Source: Capronia americana (taxonomy: Eukaryota > Ascomycota > Eurotiomycetes > Chaetothyriales > Herpotrichiellaceae). From it: a DNA stretch of 64,000 bases. The DNA lies in contig JADWQD010000003.1 in the NCBI GenBank assembly GCA_016110215.1, positions 3,534,001-3,598,000 on the forward strand, given 5' to 3'. Positions 39,747 through 50,957 of the stretch are shown piece by piece. Both the position numbers and the translations under genes were made by a program. How positions within the stretch are numbered: position 1 is the stretch's first letter; each line of letters begins with the position of its first letter. The notes under the pieces are model-generated. The model did no database searches. It was not told the DNA's origin and saw nothing but the letters and a program-made list of their open reading frames with translations.

Positions 39747-42451
39747 TCACTTCTTGGCCTTTCTCTCGGCTCTCTTCGCTGCAATCTTGGCTTTCTTCTC
39801 GGCCTTCTTGGCTTCATCAGCTGCCTTCTTCGCCTCGTCGGCTGCCTTGCGCGCGGTGTTTCTCTCCTCGTTCTCCTTCTTCTCGCGCTCCTCGGCGGCA
39901 GCCATCTCGCGATGAGACTCCTCCTCTGCCTCACGGTCGATTTGGGCCGAGCGCTCAAGAAGAGCCTCCACGGCAGCAGCACGACGCTCGCGGACGACAC
40001 GCATTCTCTCAGCCAGACGACGCTGGCTCTCTTCGGCGACACGCTGGTTCTCCGCGGCGATGCGCTCGTCTCGCAGACCTTGCATCTGCATCTGTTCCAA
40101 CTCCCCAAGCCATCCTGGCATACCACCAATGTCGAACGAGTAGCCCTGTTCACGAGCACGAGAGTTGATTGCGTCAGTTCCGGTGCGCTGACGACTAGGT
40201 CCGTTTCTCCTGGCTTGAGCTTGCGCAGCGCGGCGTTGCTCACGTACTGCATTCAAAGCGTCGTCTCTTCCCTCGAACAATGCGGCTTGGGTGGCTGCAG
40301 TGGCAGTAGGTCGAAGACCCATTTCCTGACGGGCGGCAGCGAGGGTCTCCGAACGGAGAAGGCGTTGTTGAGCTTGCGCAAAGGCAGCGCGACGGGCAAC
40401 TGGGTCCAAGCCTTGAGCAGCATCCAACTCGGCTTCGATTTCGTCGTAGAGTTTCTGCATGGCGCGACGAGAAGCGGCGGTTTGACGCGGCGGACCTGCA
40501 CGACGAGAAGCTGCGGCTGCGCGTGGGAGGTCTGGAAGATGAGCAGCTGCAGTCTGACGTGGCTGGACTGGGATGCGATTGGCACCAGCGGCGGCACGGG
40601 AGGTCGCGCGGGCGGCAGTGCTGCTATTATCAACGAGGGACATAGCGTCGCGGATGTCTTCCGGGCTGATGTTGGAAGGACCAAGGAAGGCACCACGGGG
40701 AGGCGGAGCTTGACCGTTCATGATGGCGCGAGCAATTGAAGCAAAGTCGGGTTCAGTGGCGTCAGAAGTGGCAGCGCCGGTAGGGAGGGAGGCTTGAACA
40801 CTCATCATGGTTCGGGCGATCGCAGCAGGGTCATTGAGGTTGACGCCAGAAGTGACAGCACCAGCCATGTCACGCACAGCGGCAGTGAAGGAAGCAGGAC
40901 CAGTTCCGGTAACGACCAATTGCTCGTTGTTGAGGGAGTGGACTCTGTACTCTGTAGGAGTAGGAGCGACAGGCGGAGCAGTGCGACGCTGATACTCTTC
41001 AATAGTCTCATTGCGACCGTGGCGTTGACTCTCAGGAAGAGGTTGCATGATGTCTTCAGTCACGTCCTCGGTAGCAGGAGCAGCGCCAGTGGAAGCACCT
41101 GGAGCTGGGCGACGACGACCATCGCGGCGTCGCCGATGACGAGGAGCAGGGGCATCAGCGGGGTCGATGACAGAGGTTGCGTCCGCCAGGTGGTGTGGGT
41201 CAGTGTTCAGTGCAGAGACAGAACGAGCGACGAGGGGGCGGATGGGCATGCCGAGATATTGACTCAGCCCCGGAGGTGGACGGGCGCCGTACATAGACAG
41301 CGCTTGAGTCGCCATTTCCATGGTGGTGAGAGGGTCATCATGAGCATGACCAGGAGGAGCGGTGATGGCAGGAGCAGGATTAGTGATGACAGCTTCATTG
41401 CGGGCCGGAGCGATGTCAGCGGTGGCAGCTTCTTTGCTGGCGGTTGCGGCCTCGGCGGGAGCATTGTTGTTGGCCTCAACGGCAGTGTCACCTTCAGTGA
41501 CTTCGGCGTTGTTGTTTTCGTTCTCCTTGGCCTTTGCCGCTTTCTTGGCTGCCCTCTTGCGGGCCTTCTTCTTCTGTTTTTCGAGGGCGGCGACTTGCGG
41601 ATCGTAAGTTTCCATCTCCCCGACGATGAAGAGATTTGCTTCTTCTGCCATGGCGCTCTCTCTGGCGGGTGTGAAGTAGTAAAGGTAATTCTGGGGAGAA
41701 AGAAGGCGATGTTGGCCTCTGATGAAGGCGCGGATGGCAATGAAGCCCAGGTAAATGAAGGGTTCGAGACTGTCGTGGAGAGGTTCGGCAGTGAAGTCTG
41801 GGTGCTGGGGAAGGCTTGGCAAGTATGCGCGCACACAGTCGAGCATGAACTTGCGAATTGCCTTGATCGCGCCGCCTTCAGTCTTGGCGGACAGGTACTG
41901 ACGACCTGGCTTTGGACCTGGAATGACGACGAGGCCTTCGAGCCCAGCACGCTCGAAGCAGCCGTAGGCAACAAAGGCGAGGAAGTCGGTATCAACCCAC
42001 CAGCTTCTCAAGCCAGTCTCCTCGTCAATGCGGAGGAATGCCGCCGTGAAAACTCTGGCGAAGAGGCTGTCGCCAGCTTCTTCACTGTCAAAGATTCTCC
42101 TTCCTTCTTCGAAGGCCTAGGGGGGAGAAGTTGTGTCAGTTTCAACAAGGTTGGGACTGGTCAATGCGAGCTGGGAGGGACAAGACCTACACACTCGGCG
42201 AGAGATTCTGCAGTCGCGTCTTCAATCGTCGCGCAGCCTTGGTCTTCTTCTTCTTCTTCTTCTTCTTCTTCTTCGTCCTCCTCTGGGACGGGAGAGAGGC
42301 GAGACGGAGCGGGTTCTGCAGGTGCAGAAGGGGGAGTCGGTGGTGGTGATTGGGGATCTGAGAGCGAGGCAGATTCCAGGCCGTAAGAAAACAGCGCATT
42401 ATTTGCGCGCTGCACTTGCGCAGCCCGGCGAGACTTCTTACCTCGTGCCAT
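39747..42451 (-). CDS. Unrecognised Ala/Lys/Arg-rich protein (876 aa, two exons)
   Basis: Exon 1 is 42191-42451 and exon 2 is 39747-42116. The 74-nt intron starts GTAGGT, has CTGAC near its end and closes CCCCTAG. Exon 1 opens with a basic stretch (MARGKKSRRAAQVQRANN) and holds a run of about ten Glu/Asp encoded by a GAA/GAG repeat. Residues about 90-250 look folded (SWWVDTDFLAFVAYGCFERAG, FIYLGFIAIRAFIRGQHRLL, YLYYFTPARESAM). The middle is Pro/Ala-rich and disordered. The last 150 residues form a charged coiled coil ending in Lys/Ala heptads. I do not recognise a family. The basic termini suggest nucleic-acid or nuclear association, but that is only inference. Confidence 0.75.
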
Positions 42452-43604
42452 TGCGGCTCAAGGCGCTGCGGTCTGCAGCGCTGAGATGCGGGTTGGTGGA
42501 GGTGGATCTGCAGTAGTGGTAGAGAAGACCGCGACGACATGGTGCGCGGAGTGTGCTTTATTCTGTGAAGCGCTAGCGCACATTGTGCGCACCGCTTGGC
42601 GGACGCGACGGGGTGCTCACCCATCTTCACTGAGGGTGCGGTCGTGACGGGTGAGCACACCGTTGCGGTGAGACGACGAGGTGAGGCAAGTGAAGTATAG
42701 GTTGATATGGACAGTTTATCCTAGCGCGCCTTGGCAGGGGCAGCCTTGTTCAGCCTTGTTCAGCCTTGTCTTTCTACCCCCAATCTAGATTCTCTGGGGA
42801 TCTGCATAACGTGGCATAACTCCATCATGATCATCATCCCTTGCAGCCAGTAATAGTCATGGACCATACTGGTACTCGTACTTGCCACAATGTTGATGTT
42901 AGCCACTATCACATGGCCTATCCTCAAAATCATCAGCCTGCTGCAGCCTTGTTCGGCCTTGGTATAGCGCTTTACTAAAGTACTATGCCGTTGCTTGCTT
43001 TGGCCGTGAAGGATACAGACGCCGTCACAATACAAAGCTACTCATTGTCACCAGTGAGGACACCACGTGCATTATGTCTTCTTGTGGCCCTCACACTGCC
43101 TGTTTTAGCCCTTGCAAGGTCGACACAGGGACTATAGAAGAGGCGACCTCCACCCCAATTGCCATCAACCACGTTCTACGATGCTCTTCCGTAACTTGTA
43201 CTGGAGTGTTATTGAGCTAAATAACCCTCATTGGATAGGGATTTGATGTACCTGTTCTTGTCAGGGGCATATCCCTTTCTCCATCGATGATTAATGCGCC
43301 ACGACCAGTTTATATTCGGCCTGCTGGCGTTCCGATATAGTCTATTTCGAGCCTCGACCTCGCCCGACCTCGTGGACAGATGCAGTTCCACCAGACAACA
43401 GTGGGCCGCGACCACAACAGCAGTCATAAGCGTGAATCATTGACATCGTTAATGGCGAAGATGGTATCTCGGTACTTGGTCAAAAAAGGCCCACAAGTCC
43501 GCTCCCTCCCTGTACGTTGCCCGTCAACGACGATCATCGTATACCCACCGTGTCTATAAACCCGCCGGAGTAACCCAAACACCTAGGTCAACAATGGACT
43601 CCGC
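42452..43604. other. Intergenic, no gene seen
   Basis: This holds the upstream region of the 876-aa gene and the 3' flank of CRZ1. Short frames at 42760-43035 and 43209-43427 lack support. The words GCCTTGTTCAGCCTTGTTCAG repeat near 42740-42770. Confidence 0.5.
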
Positions 43605-45765
43605 TCAGCTACCCATATACATATGCTGCTGTCCTTGTATTTGTTGTGGGTTTGCAAAGTCCATCCCGGTCCCGCTGACGTACCCATCCGAAATGTCTTC
43701 GTCATAATATTCCCCACCACTTGACCCATCGAAACTGGGCTGCCCCATACCCCCAACATCACTCAGATCACCCTGATCATCCGCAACAGAGGGAATTTGA
43801 CTCCAGTCGATATTCTGCAACGCCGGGTATTGTTGCAGCAATGCCGCAGGCAAGGCAAAACCCCCTGTCCCGGTGTTGGGATCCATCCCAATCATCATGG
43901 GTTGCGGCATGGGTTGTAAGCCGCCTTGCGGAGCATATTGAGCGTGTTGAGCATGTTGCTGTTCCATCATGGCTCGATTCTGGCGCTCTGCTTTCTCTTC
44001 CTCAAGGAGAGGCTTTATGCATATCCGGCCAGCTTCACTGCGGAAATGTCGACCGAGGGCATCCGCTCGCGCAAATCGTCTTCCGCAACCCCAGTGCTGG
44101 CCTGGTGTGGAGTGGAGTTCACCTTTGCACACGAACTTCTTCTCGCCGCTGTGCAGACCCTCGTGCCGTTTGCGGTCGTGCTGTCTCGCAAAAGCTTTCC
44201 CGCAGACGGTACAGACGAAAGGCCGCTCGTCGGTATGCGTTCGCAGGTGTGAGCGTAGGTTGTAAGCCCGAGTGAAACGTTTCGGGCATAGAGTGCATTG
44301 AAACGTTGCCGGGTGTTTTTGGACTCTCGTGCTCGATCCGGACTGAGAGGCATTTGGTCTGTTTGGATCCGCCAGATCAAGAATGTAATCCCTATTCTGG
44401 CCCATTGACGAGGTACTAGCTCGGCGGTTCTTATCGATGCGGCCTGACTGCACGCCAGGCCCGGGCGACGATTCTCGCGACATAGAACCGCCCCGTTCAG
44501 GAGTGGTAGAACGTACAGAGAGACTGTTGCGGGCTGCATTGGTGGCTGTGAGGCCTGGCGAACTGGATCTCGATAGCGGACGGGTGAATGTGACGTCGGA
44601 CTTGCTTCGATTTCTACCCCCTATATCTGCCGTTAGCTCAATCTCAGTGTGCAAGACGTAGTCGTAGCTTACTGTTACTGGAAGGTGGACTCAGAGCACC
44701 CTCCATTGTGTCACCCTGTGGTCCAAAACTTTGCTGTCGCGAAACAGGCGCAGGCTCGATGTTGATTGTTGGAGGTGCGAATTGATCAGCTTGCCCAATG
44801 TCAGAGACAACTGAGGTATTCCGCAAGTGGTTACTTGGTACGACAGGGGCTTGAACTTGATATTGTGGTGGTGGCTGGGTTGAATACACATCCGGGACCG
44901 GAATGCCCATCGGTTGGCTCAGCAAGCCGCTTCCGTCCATCCCGGAACCGGCTTGACTTCCTTCCATATGGGGCATGAGCCTAGGCGACCGGTAAGCCTG
45001 ATCACCCAGGTTGAAAGATTCTATGCCAAAGGTATTGCTGGAGTCAGGTTGCGCGGGAAGGTACGGTGAATGGCTGAGATCCACTCCTGCATTATGCAGC
45101 TCTGCGTGAGCAAGATAGGGGGAGTGTTGCGCCGATGAGACATCACTGTGTTCTGATGGCGCTCTCCGATGCTGGGTGAAGCTCAGGCCAGAATAGGCAC
45201 TGGAAGGGTCAAGCGAAACGTTTCGTGAGTGTTGCGGGGTATAGAACTGGCCATTGGTTGAAGCCGGTGAACCAGGTTGAGACGACTGCGCCTGGTTCTC
45301 GGGCGGCTGTAGCCCCGGAGATTGGTGATCTTGGGGTGAAGATACTTTGCTTAACTCTGCCGGATTGATGTTGTGCTGGGGATTCATGTCAAAGGCCTGG
45401 CTCAAGGAATAGTTCTGGTTGAAGTCATTGTTCATGTTCTCGCTCTGGTACATAAAGCCGCCGTTATTGTAGGATTGATCCAAATTTTGACCTCCGTATT
45501 GATTTTCCGAGTAAATATTCTGATGGTATTGGCCGTTGTTGTAGAAATTGCTCTGGTTGGGGTCAGGCTGGAGTCCGCCCTGTTGCTGCGAGGCAAGAAA
45601 GGGGTTGTTGAAGACGCCTGTTGTGTTGAACTTGCCGTGTGTCAAGGCCTGCTGTACAGAAGGGTCGACTCCTGGCACTGCACTGGGGTAATGGTTTGGC
45701 GAAGGTTGAGGGCTTATGTGCTGCGCATTGCCTCTCGAAGGGGATCTTCCCCGGGTGTTGTCCAT
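43605..45765 (-). CDS. CRZ1: Calcineurin-responsive C2H2 zinc-finger transcription factor Crz1/CrzA (704 aa)
   Basis: Exons 44673-45765 and 43605-44626; the intron has donor GTAAGC and acceptor GGCAG and is in phase 1. The N-terminal half is Asn/Gln/Ser/Pro-rich, as in CrzA. PTINIE at about 332-337 fits the calcineurin docking pattern P-x-I-x-I-x. A Ser-rich stretch with SRSSSPG follows. Two clear C2H2 fingers (CTLCPKRF...HLRTH; CTVCGKAF...HEGLH) and a divergent third, with an enlarged Cys loop before CGRRFARADALGRHF, lie at about 475-560. Calcineurin dephosphorylates the protein when Ca2+ rises, and it then enters the nucleus to activate wall, ion and stress genes. The alternative acceptor nine bases nearer the zinc fingers is out of phase. 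Confidence 0.93.
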
Positions 45766-47799
45766 CTTTTGAGCTCAAGCTCCCGCAATGCTCCACTCCC
45801 GGTCGTGTCAAGGATGCCCTTGGTGGACGGAATAAGAAGTGCTTGGGGCGGCCGATGATGACACTCCTTCCGGAGTATTTGGGTTGTCGACAGCAGCGCA
45901 ATGCTCAAGGAAGGTCCGACTCGGGCCAGGAGGTTGGCAGTGAGGTGTACTTTCTGGATTAGCCTGTGGCGCAGTAAGTTTGACATTCTCATATGATAAC
46001 TGACGGGGCCAACACCTACTCAGCCGCGCAGTGAGGCTGTGCCCTAGCGGAACGGGTTATAAAGAGTCGCCAGGACACCCAATGACAGAATCAGTATAGA
46101 TATGTGCGGTTGAGACAGGCGCGACGCCGACGCAGGTCGACGGGAGGGTCGGCGACGGGTTGTGAGCAATATTTGGTGCGAATGTGATGTGAGTCGATCT
46201 TCAGGACCACAAGCTGGAAAAGGTCCAGACTGCGGGGATGCAGACCGGTGAGATAAGGCAACAGCAACTCCAAAGGTCGAACAAGACTGACGGAAAGAGA
46301 CAGCTGCGTTGTCAAGGTAAAAATGACTGAGTATATCCAAGCTGCGACAGATGCGAATTGAGAGGAAGGTGGGTGTGGGAGTGGGAACGTGAAGGCGGGA
46401 TGAAGAAGAGTCGAGATGTGAGATGTCGAGCCGAATGGGGTCCTAAACTGGTGGTTACAAGGTGTCGGCGGCACGCTTGAAACCAGCCGGACTGATCGCT
46501 TCAACTCTGGCATGGGAGGGAGTGACCATTCCTGCATCCTCACCAGCTACTCTGATTGGTCTGTCTGGTTGCTGTTCATGTACCAAAAGGCTACCAAAGG
46601 CCCCAATAGGCATCACATCCAGTTCTACAAGCTGTATACGTCTGAGCATCACCTGAGTCTTTATTTAGTTGAATGACACCAGGACTGCAATCAATATCAA
46701 ACATTCCCCTGTCGCGAAAGAACGTTGCCTTCTGACTCCCGCACCACCATCATCCTCATTACACGCATCAGATCTGCTTCTATTTCAGGTGCTAACCTAT
46801 TGTGACTAAGAAGTCAGTCCTGATCCGCCGCTGCTACCCAAGATGATGGTACGGAGAACCACCGATCAATGATTATCCACGCGGATGGCATACGATCAAG
46901 ATTCGGCCCCGAGTTGCCCATCCCGTTCACGCGTCCGTTGCCATGAATGCAAGTCTTGTTGTTCTGGAAGGTGAGGCCTGAATTACGAGTACCCTGCATT
47001 AAGGCGGGCCTTCTCTGGGCGCCGGCACGCGAGACCCACCCTTCAAAAGGCCACAATCACCTGTCTGCCTTGCATAAGTCGCACCCTCCGACGAAACCTC
47101 CTGTCAGCAAACGTATCTTGATGCCATCACTCGGTGGCCATGGTTCCTGATGGTCATGACGTTGAGTCTCGACGCAATCAACATGATGTGAAGCGATGAA
47201 CCGGAGCATGGACAATATATGTTTTCTTTTCATTACTACTTCTTTCCTCGCATGATCTTCCCCGAGTTTTGCTGGCCCCTGTCTATGTTACAAAGCACAC
47301 CGTCATCTATGCTCGAGGACGAAACTGGGACCTTTCGGTTTGTTTTCTCCATCTCTGCTATGCTTCTTTGTAGAACTTCTTTTGCGAACTCCTCGTTGTG
47401 CCAGGGAGCGCCTTTGGATTTTTGTAGCTTGTGACGCCTTGAACGCCTTGCTCCCCGATCGGAAAATGCTGCCATAGATAACACCCTGCCCCTTGTACAC
47501 ATAGAAAACATACGGAAACAAGGAAATATGCCGTGCAGGAAAGTAATCGTCATCCGTCGTAAAGGGATTTCGTGTCTTCGGCTGTACTGCCTGCCGCAAC
47601 CGAGGAATTGAGCGTTCCAGCCGAACCTGGGTCATGGTCAGGCAAATCGGATTTGTGCCAAAGAAGAAGCCTGTGTTTCCGCCAGCGGTGCAAAGTTCGT
47701 GGTATGGTTATTATTCGGGCGGCAGTCATGGAAGAATTTCCCACATGTGACACCTGGCACGATGGCGTACCATGGCATGGTTATCGTCGTGCAGGGATT
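45766..47799. other. CRZ1 upstream region and casein kinase 3' flank
   Basis: A two-kilobase stretch. A segment near 46455-46656 is open on both strands (65 and 64 codons), with protein-like reading on the minus strand (VELDVMPIGAFGSLLVHE), but it has no further support. CRZ1 regulators often have long leaders, so upstream introns or short upstream frames are possible. No RNA gene is recognised. Confidence 0.4.
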
Positions 47800-49475
47800 T
47801 CAACCTGTTCAATGGTGAGTAGACAGACGACTGAACAGGGTGGAAACAAAACGTACCACAACACAGTACCTTCATAACCTTTTGCATGAAACCTTGATTC
47901 TGCTGTTCCTGTTGCTGAGAGGGACGCCCTTGGTTGCTCTGCAGGGCTCCAGTCGCTGGACTCGCTCTCGCTTGCTGATTCACCAAATTTGCATTGCTGT
48001 TCTGGAATTGAGCTTGAGTGCTTGCTGGAGGCGTGTTCATGTCGAGTTGGCCCGCTAAACCACTACCTCTCTTTGGGAGATTGCCCCCGGCGGCGCCGCT
48101 TGTGCGATCTCGAGCGCTCTTCCCCATGGCTGCCACTCCGGGTTTCGCGGGTGACCCTGGGGGCGGGGGCTGCGCTGCGTTTAAACGATCCGCCGATATC
48201 CCTGCTCGCTCCCGTGGAGTTCGCGTTCCATCTCTACCTTGCACGGCAGAGGCCCCATGCAGAGCACGAGCAGATGCTTCAGCTGGAGGATTGGTGTTGT
48301 GTAGATGAAGTTGAGATGGATGTTGCTTGGCAGATTCCCAGCCGCGGCCACCGTTCAACTTCATCCAGTCATACTCGCCGTCTTCGACTTCGCCCGTGTT
48401 TTTCAGCGCCTGAGTGAACAAATCCCGCAAAAAGTCGTAGTCTGGGGTGTCTTCGAACCCCAGATTTCGAACGTAGCTGAGATATTTGTTAAACTCCTCT
48501 GCAACCACATTAGCACGACCACGCCTATTCGGCCATGTCACATTTCAACATACCAGGGAAGCCTTCACACAGATCTTTAATGGCCGTCGTCTGCTTCTTT
48601 TCACCAATCTTTTCGTACTTCTGCTTGTTGGTAGCGGCCTTGAGGCCCTGCCATGGCAAGCCACCTCTCAGAAAGTACATGAAAACATGACCCAGGGCCT
48701 CCAAATCGTCTCTTCGTGACTGTTCTCGTCCCAGATGTGTGTTGATACTCATATAACGGGCTGTACCAGATAATGATTTTCGCTCGCGATATGGGATGTG
48801 TTGCTTTGTCTTGGGATCACGGTATTGTTTGGCCATGCCAAAGTCCACCACATGAATGACATTGGCCGCTTTTGTGTTAGGTCGACCAATGAGAAAGTTG
48901 TCCGGTTTGATGTCACGGTAGATGAGGTTTTTCTCATGGATGGTCTGCACTCTCGAAAGCTGTTGACAAGTCAGCTGTGGCCATATGTGGTCGGGGAAGG
49001 GAATGGTACCATCTGCTTTGCAACCATGACGACTGTTTTGATTGAGAACCGTCTGTTGCAGTGATCGAAAAGGTCTTCCAGACTGGGACCGAGCAGATCA
49101 ATCACCAAGATGTTGTGCAGACCTTCCTGTCCAAAGTAATAGACGTTGGGAATGCCAGCTAACGATTGAAAGTCAGTTGTTTGCTTTGGTGAAAAGGTCG
49201 TGGTGCATGTAGCTTACGGCAACCAACCAAGATCTTGTATGTCCTGTACTCATCACGCAGCTGAGGAGCATCGCTTTTTCTGGGTTCCTATTCACGAATT
49301 ATAAGTTCGCTGACACAATCGTCTGTTTCGCTTGGTTAGAGCTCACAAATTTGATGGCTACCTGCTGGTTGTTGAGCAGGTTGGTGCCTTCGAAAATAAC
49401 GCCAAATGAACCCTCCCCTATCTTCTTGCCTACGCGATAGTGCACCCCAACGACATTGGATGATGAAGACGCCAT
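47800..49475 (-). CDS. Casein kinase I, Yck/CkiA type, with C-terminal Cys-Cys (466 aa, six coding exons)
   Basis: Exons, in order of translation: 49347-49475, 49218-49287, 49010-49158, 48554-48959, 47857-48498, 47800-47804. All introns are GT-AG and phases close to 466 aa. The kinase core shows IGEGSFGVIFEG, K42 in AIKF, catalytic D132 in LIYRDIKPDN, and D155 in VVDFGMAK. The start VVGVHYRVGKKIG and the core match the Yck1/Yck2/CkiA branch. A Gln/Pro/Ala-rich tail follows, and the protein ends VLCCG. The paired Cys fits palmitoylation, which holds these kinases at the plasma membrane. The last exon supplies two bases of the final Gly codon and the TGA. Without that splice the frame would run about 43 residues further. 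Confidence 0.92.
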
Positions 49476-50957
49476 CGTCAAAGTGTACGGAGTCCGGTCT
49501 CTAGGCGGAGCGTAGGGACGGGTGATTGAAGATTGTGAACTGGGTGGTGGTCGCGGACGAAGGAGGGAGTCTAAGGCTGGGTGTGAAGTGCCAGGCTTCG
49601 GGCGGTTCACACCTCCGCCACCACCGTAACTGCGGAAGTCAGTGAATGTGCAAAAGACGCACACGAGATGTCAGGATGATGAAGTACATACACTAAGAAA
49701 GAGGCCTCGGAAAGATATGGCACATGCGGTGGGATATCTGGCGGTCAATGAGGATGGCACCTGCGCGGATGTTGTTTTGTCTCGAGGAGACGAAGTTCCG
49801 CAGTCAGAGCGAGAAGCTCCTGCCAAGCCTGCAATGGCTATAGCCGCAGACCTGCCACCCTCTGCACTCCACTAAGAGGGTCTGGCGAGACACACACACA
49901 CACACTCCCTTCCCCCCTTCTATCAGACGGGGGTAGTGTAGCAATTTTGCAAGGAGAGGAGAACAAAGGATGACTGTCATCAAAGACATGTTGTTTTCTT
50001 GTGTGGCTCTGCACTCCTACATAGTGATCAGGCAAGACGCTTGACTCGGAGGCGCTACGGCGGCGGTGAGGCTCCTTCAGGAAACGTCTGCAACCACGGA
50101 CTGGCGATGCCTGCAGGGCGAGAACTCGACGTTAACCGCCGTACCATGACCTATCCTGATCAAAGCAAAAGGGCTAGCATTTCGCTGGACGAATCGCTGT
50201 TATGCTCCATCCCTCAGTATTTTCGTGCCCAATCAGCTGTGGCAATATTTGCTTCACTTGCTGTATTGTGAGCACACGGCCAGCGACTCGAGCGGGGACC
50301 ATGATCGATAATCTGCCTGGTGTTTGCCTAGAACCGAATTCGTGCAGACTCCGGGCGGAAGATGGGGATAGGATGATGCATCTCTCGCCTAAGCCATTGA
50401 CTGGTTGGTGGGCTGTGGTGGGCCTGATTACCTCTTCTGCTGCTCTTTTGAAGCCTCCGATATCGTTCTTTGGGGCGTCCTTCTCTGTGTGTTATTGTAC
50501 ACACCTCTACCTCGTACTAGTAGCTGAAATTGAAGCCCTGCACTGGCTCTCTTCAACGAAATCGCTGTCTCCCGTTCTTCCATCTGTTGCGTGTGGGGAT
50601 CCTAGCTTGAGCGCAAGCAACTGAAACGATCGCATGCATACTACTCTGTACTGATGCAAAGCTATCTGCTCGAGCTTCAAAACTCCGGTAATGCCCTATG
50701 CAGGCACGATGCATGCCATGCTCCACAGCTCTGCACTTCACACACAGCGCAAATTCCGCACGCCCCGATCTTTCCTTCCACAGCCTCGTATACTATGCAA
50801 GGAATGAATGTCCAGGGGCTAGATGGTCGCGCCATCAGCCCGAATATGCGTTGAAGCTTCCACCATAAACCCCTTCCTCGGTGCAGCTGTTTGCCTGGGC
50901 TGACCATGATCTGGTTTCCCACATTTACTTCTGTGCCCCTCTCCACTGCTACCAACC
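49476..50957. other. Intergenic, no gene seen
   Basis: This holds the promoter and leader of the casein kinase gene, and the 3' flank of the next minus-strand gene. A CA-dinucleotide run lies near 49891-49906. Open frames are short and conflicting. Confidence 0.5.

Noticed and set aside
39669..40739. Plus-strand frame of 356 codons
   Set aside because: Antisense shadow of the Ala/Arg-rich 876-aa gene.
40794..42386. Plus-strand frame of 530 codons
   Set aside because: Mirror of the same minus-strand gene; Ser/Gly/Val bias follows from the complement of Ala/Asp/Thr codons, and it crosses a real intron.
46455..46656. Segment open on both strands, protein-like on the minus strand
   Set aside because: Only about 65 codons, no recognised domain; most likely chance in the CRZ1 upstream region.
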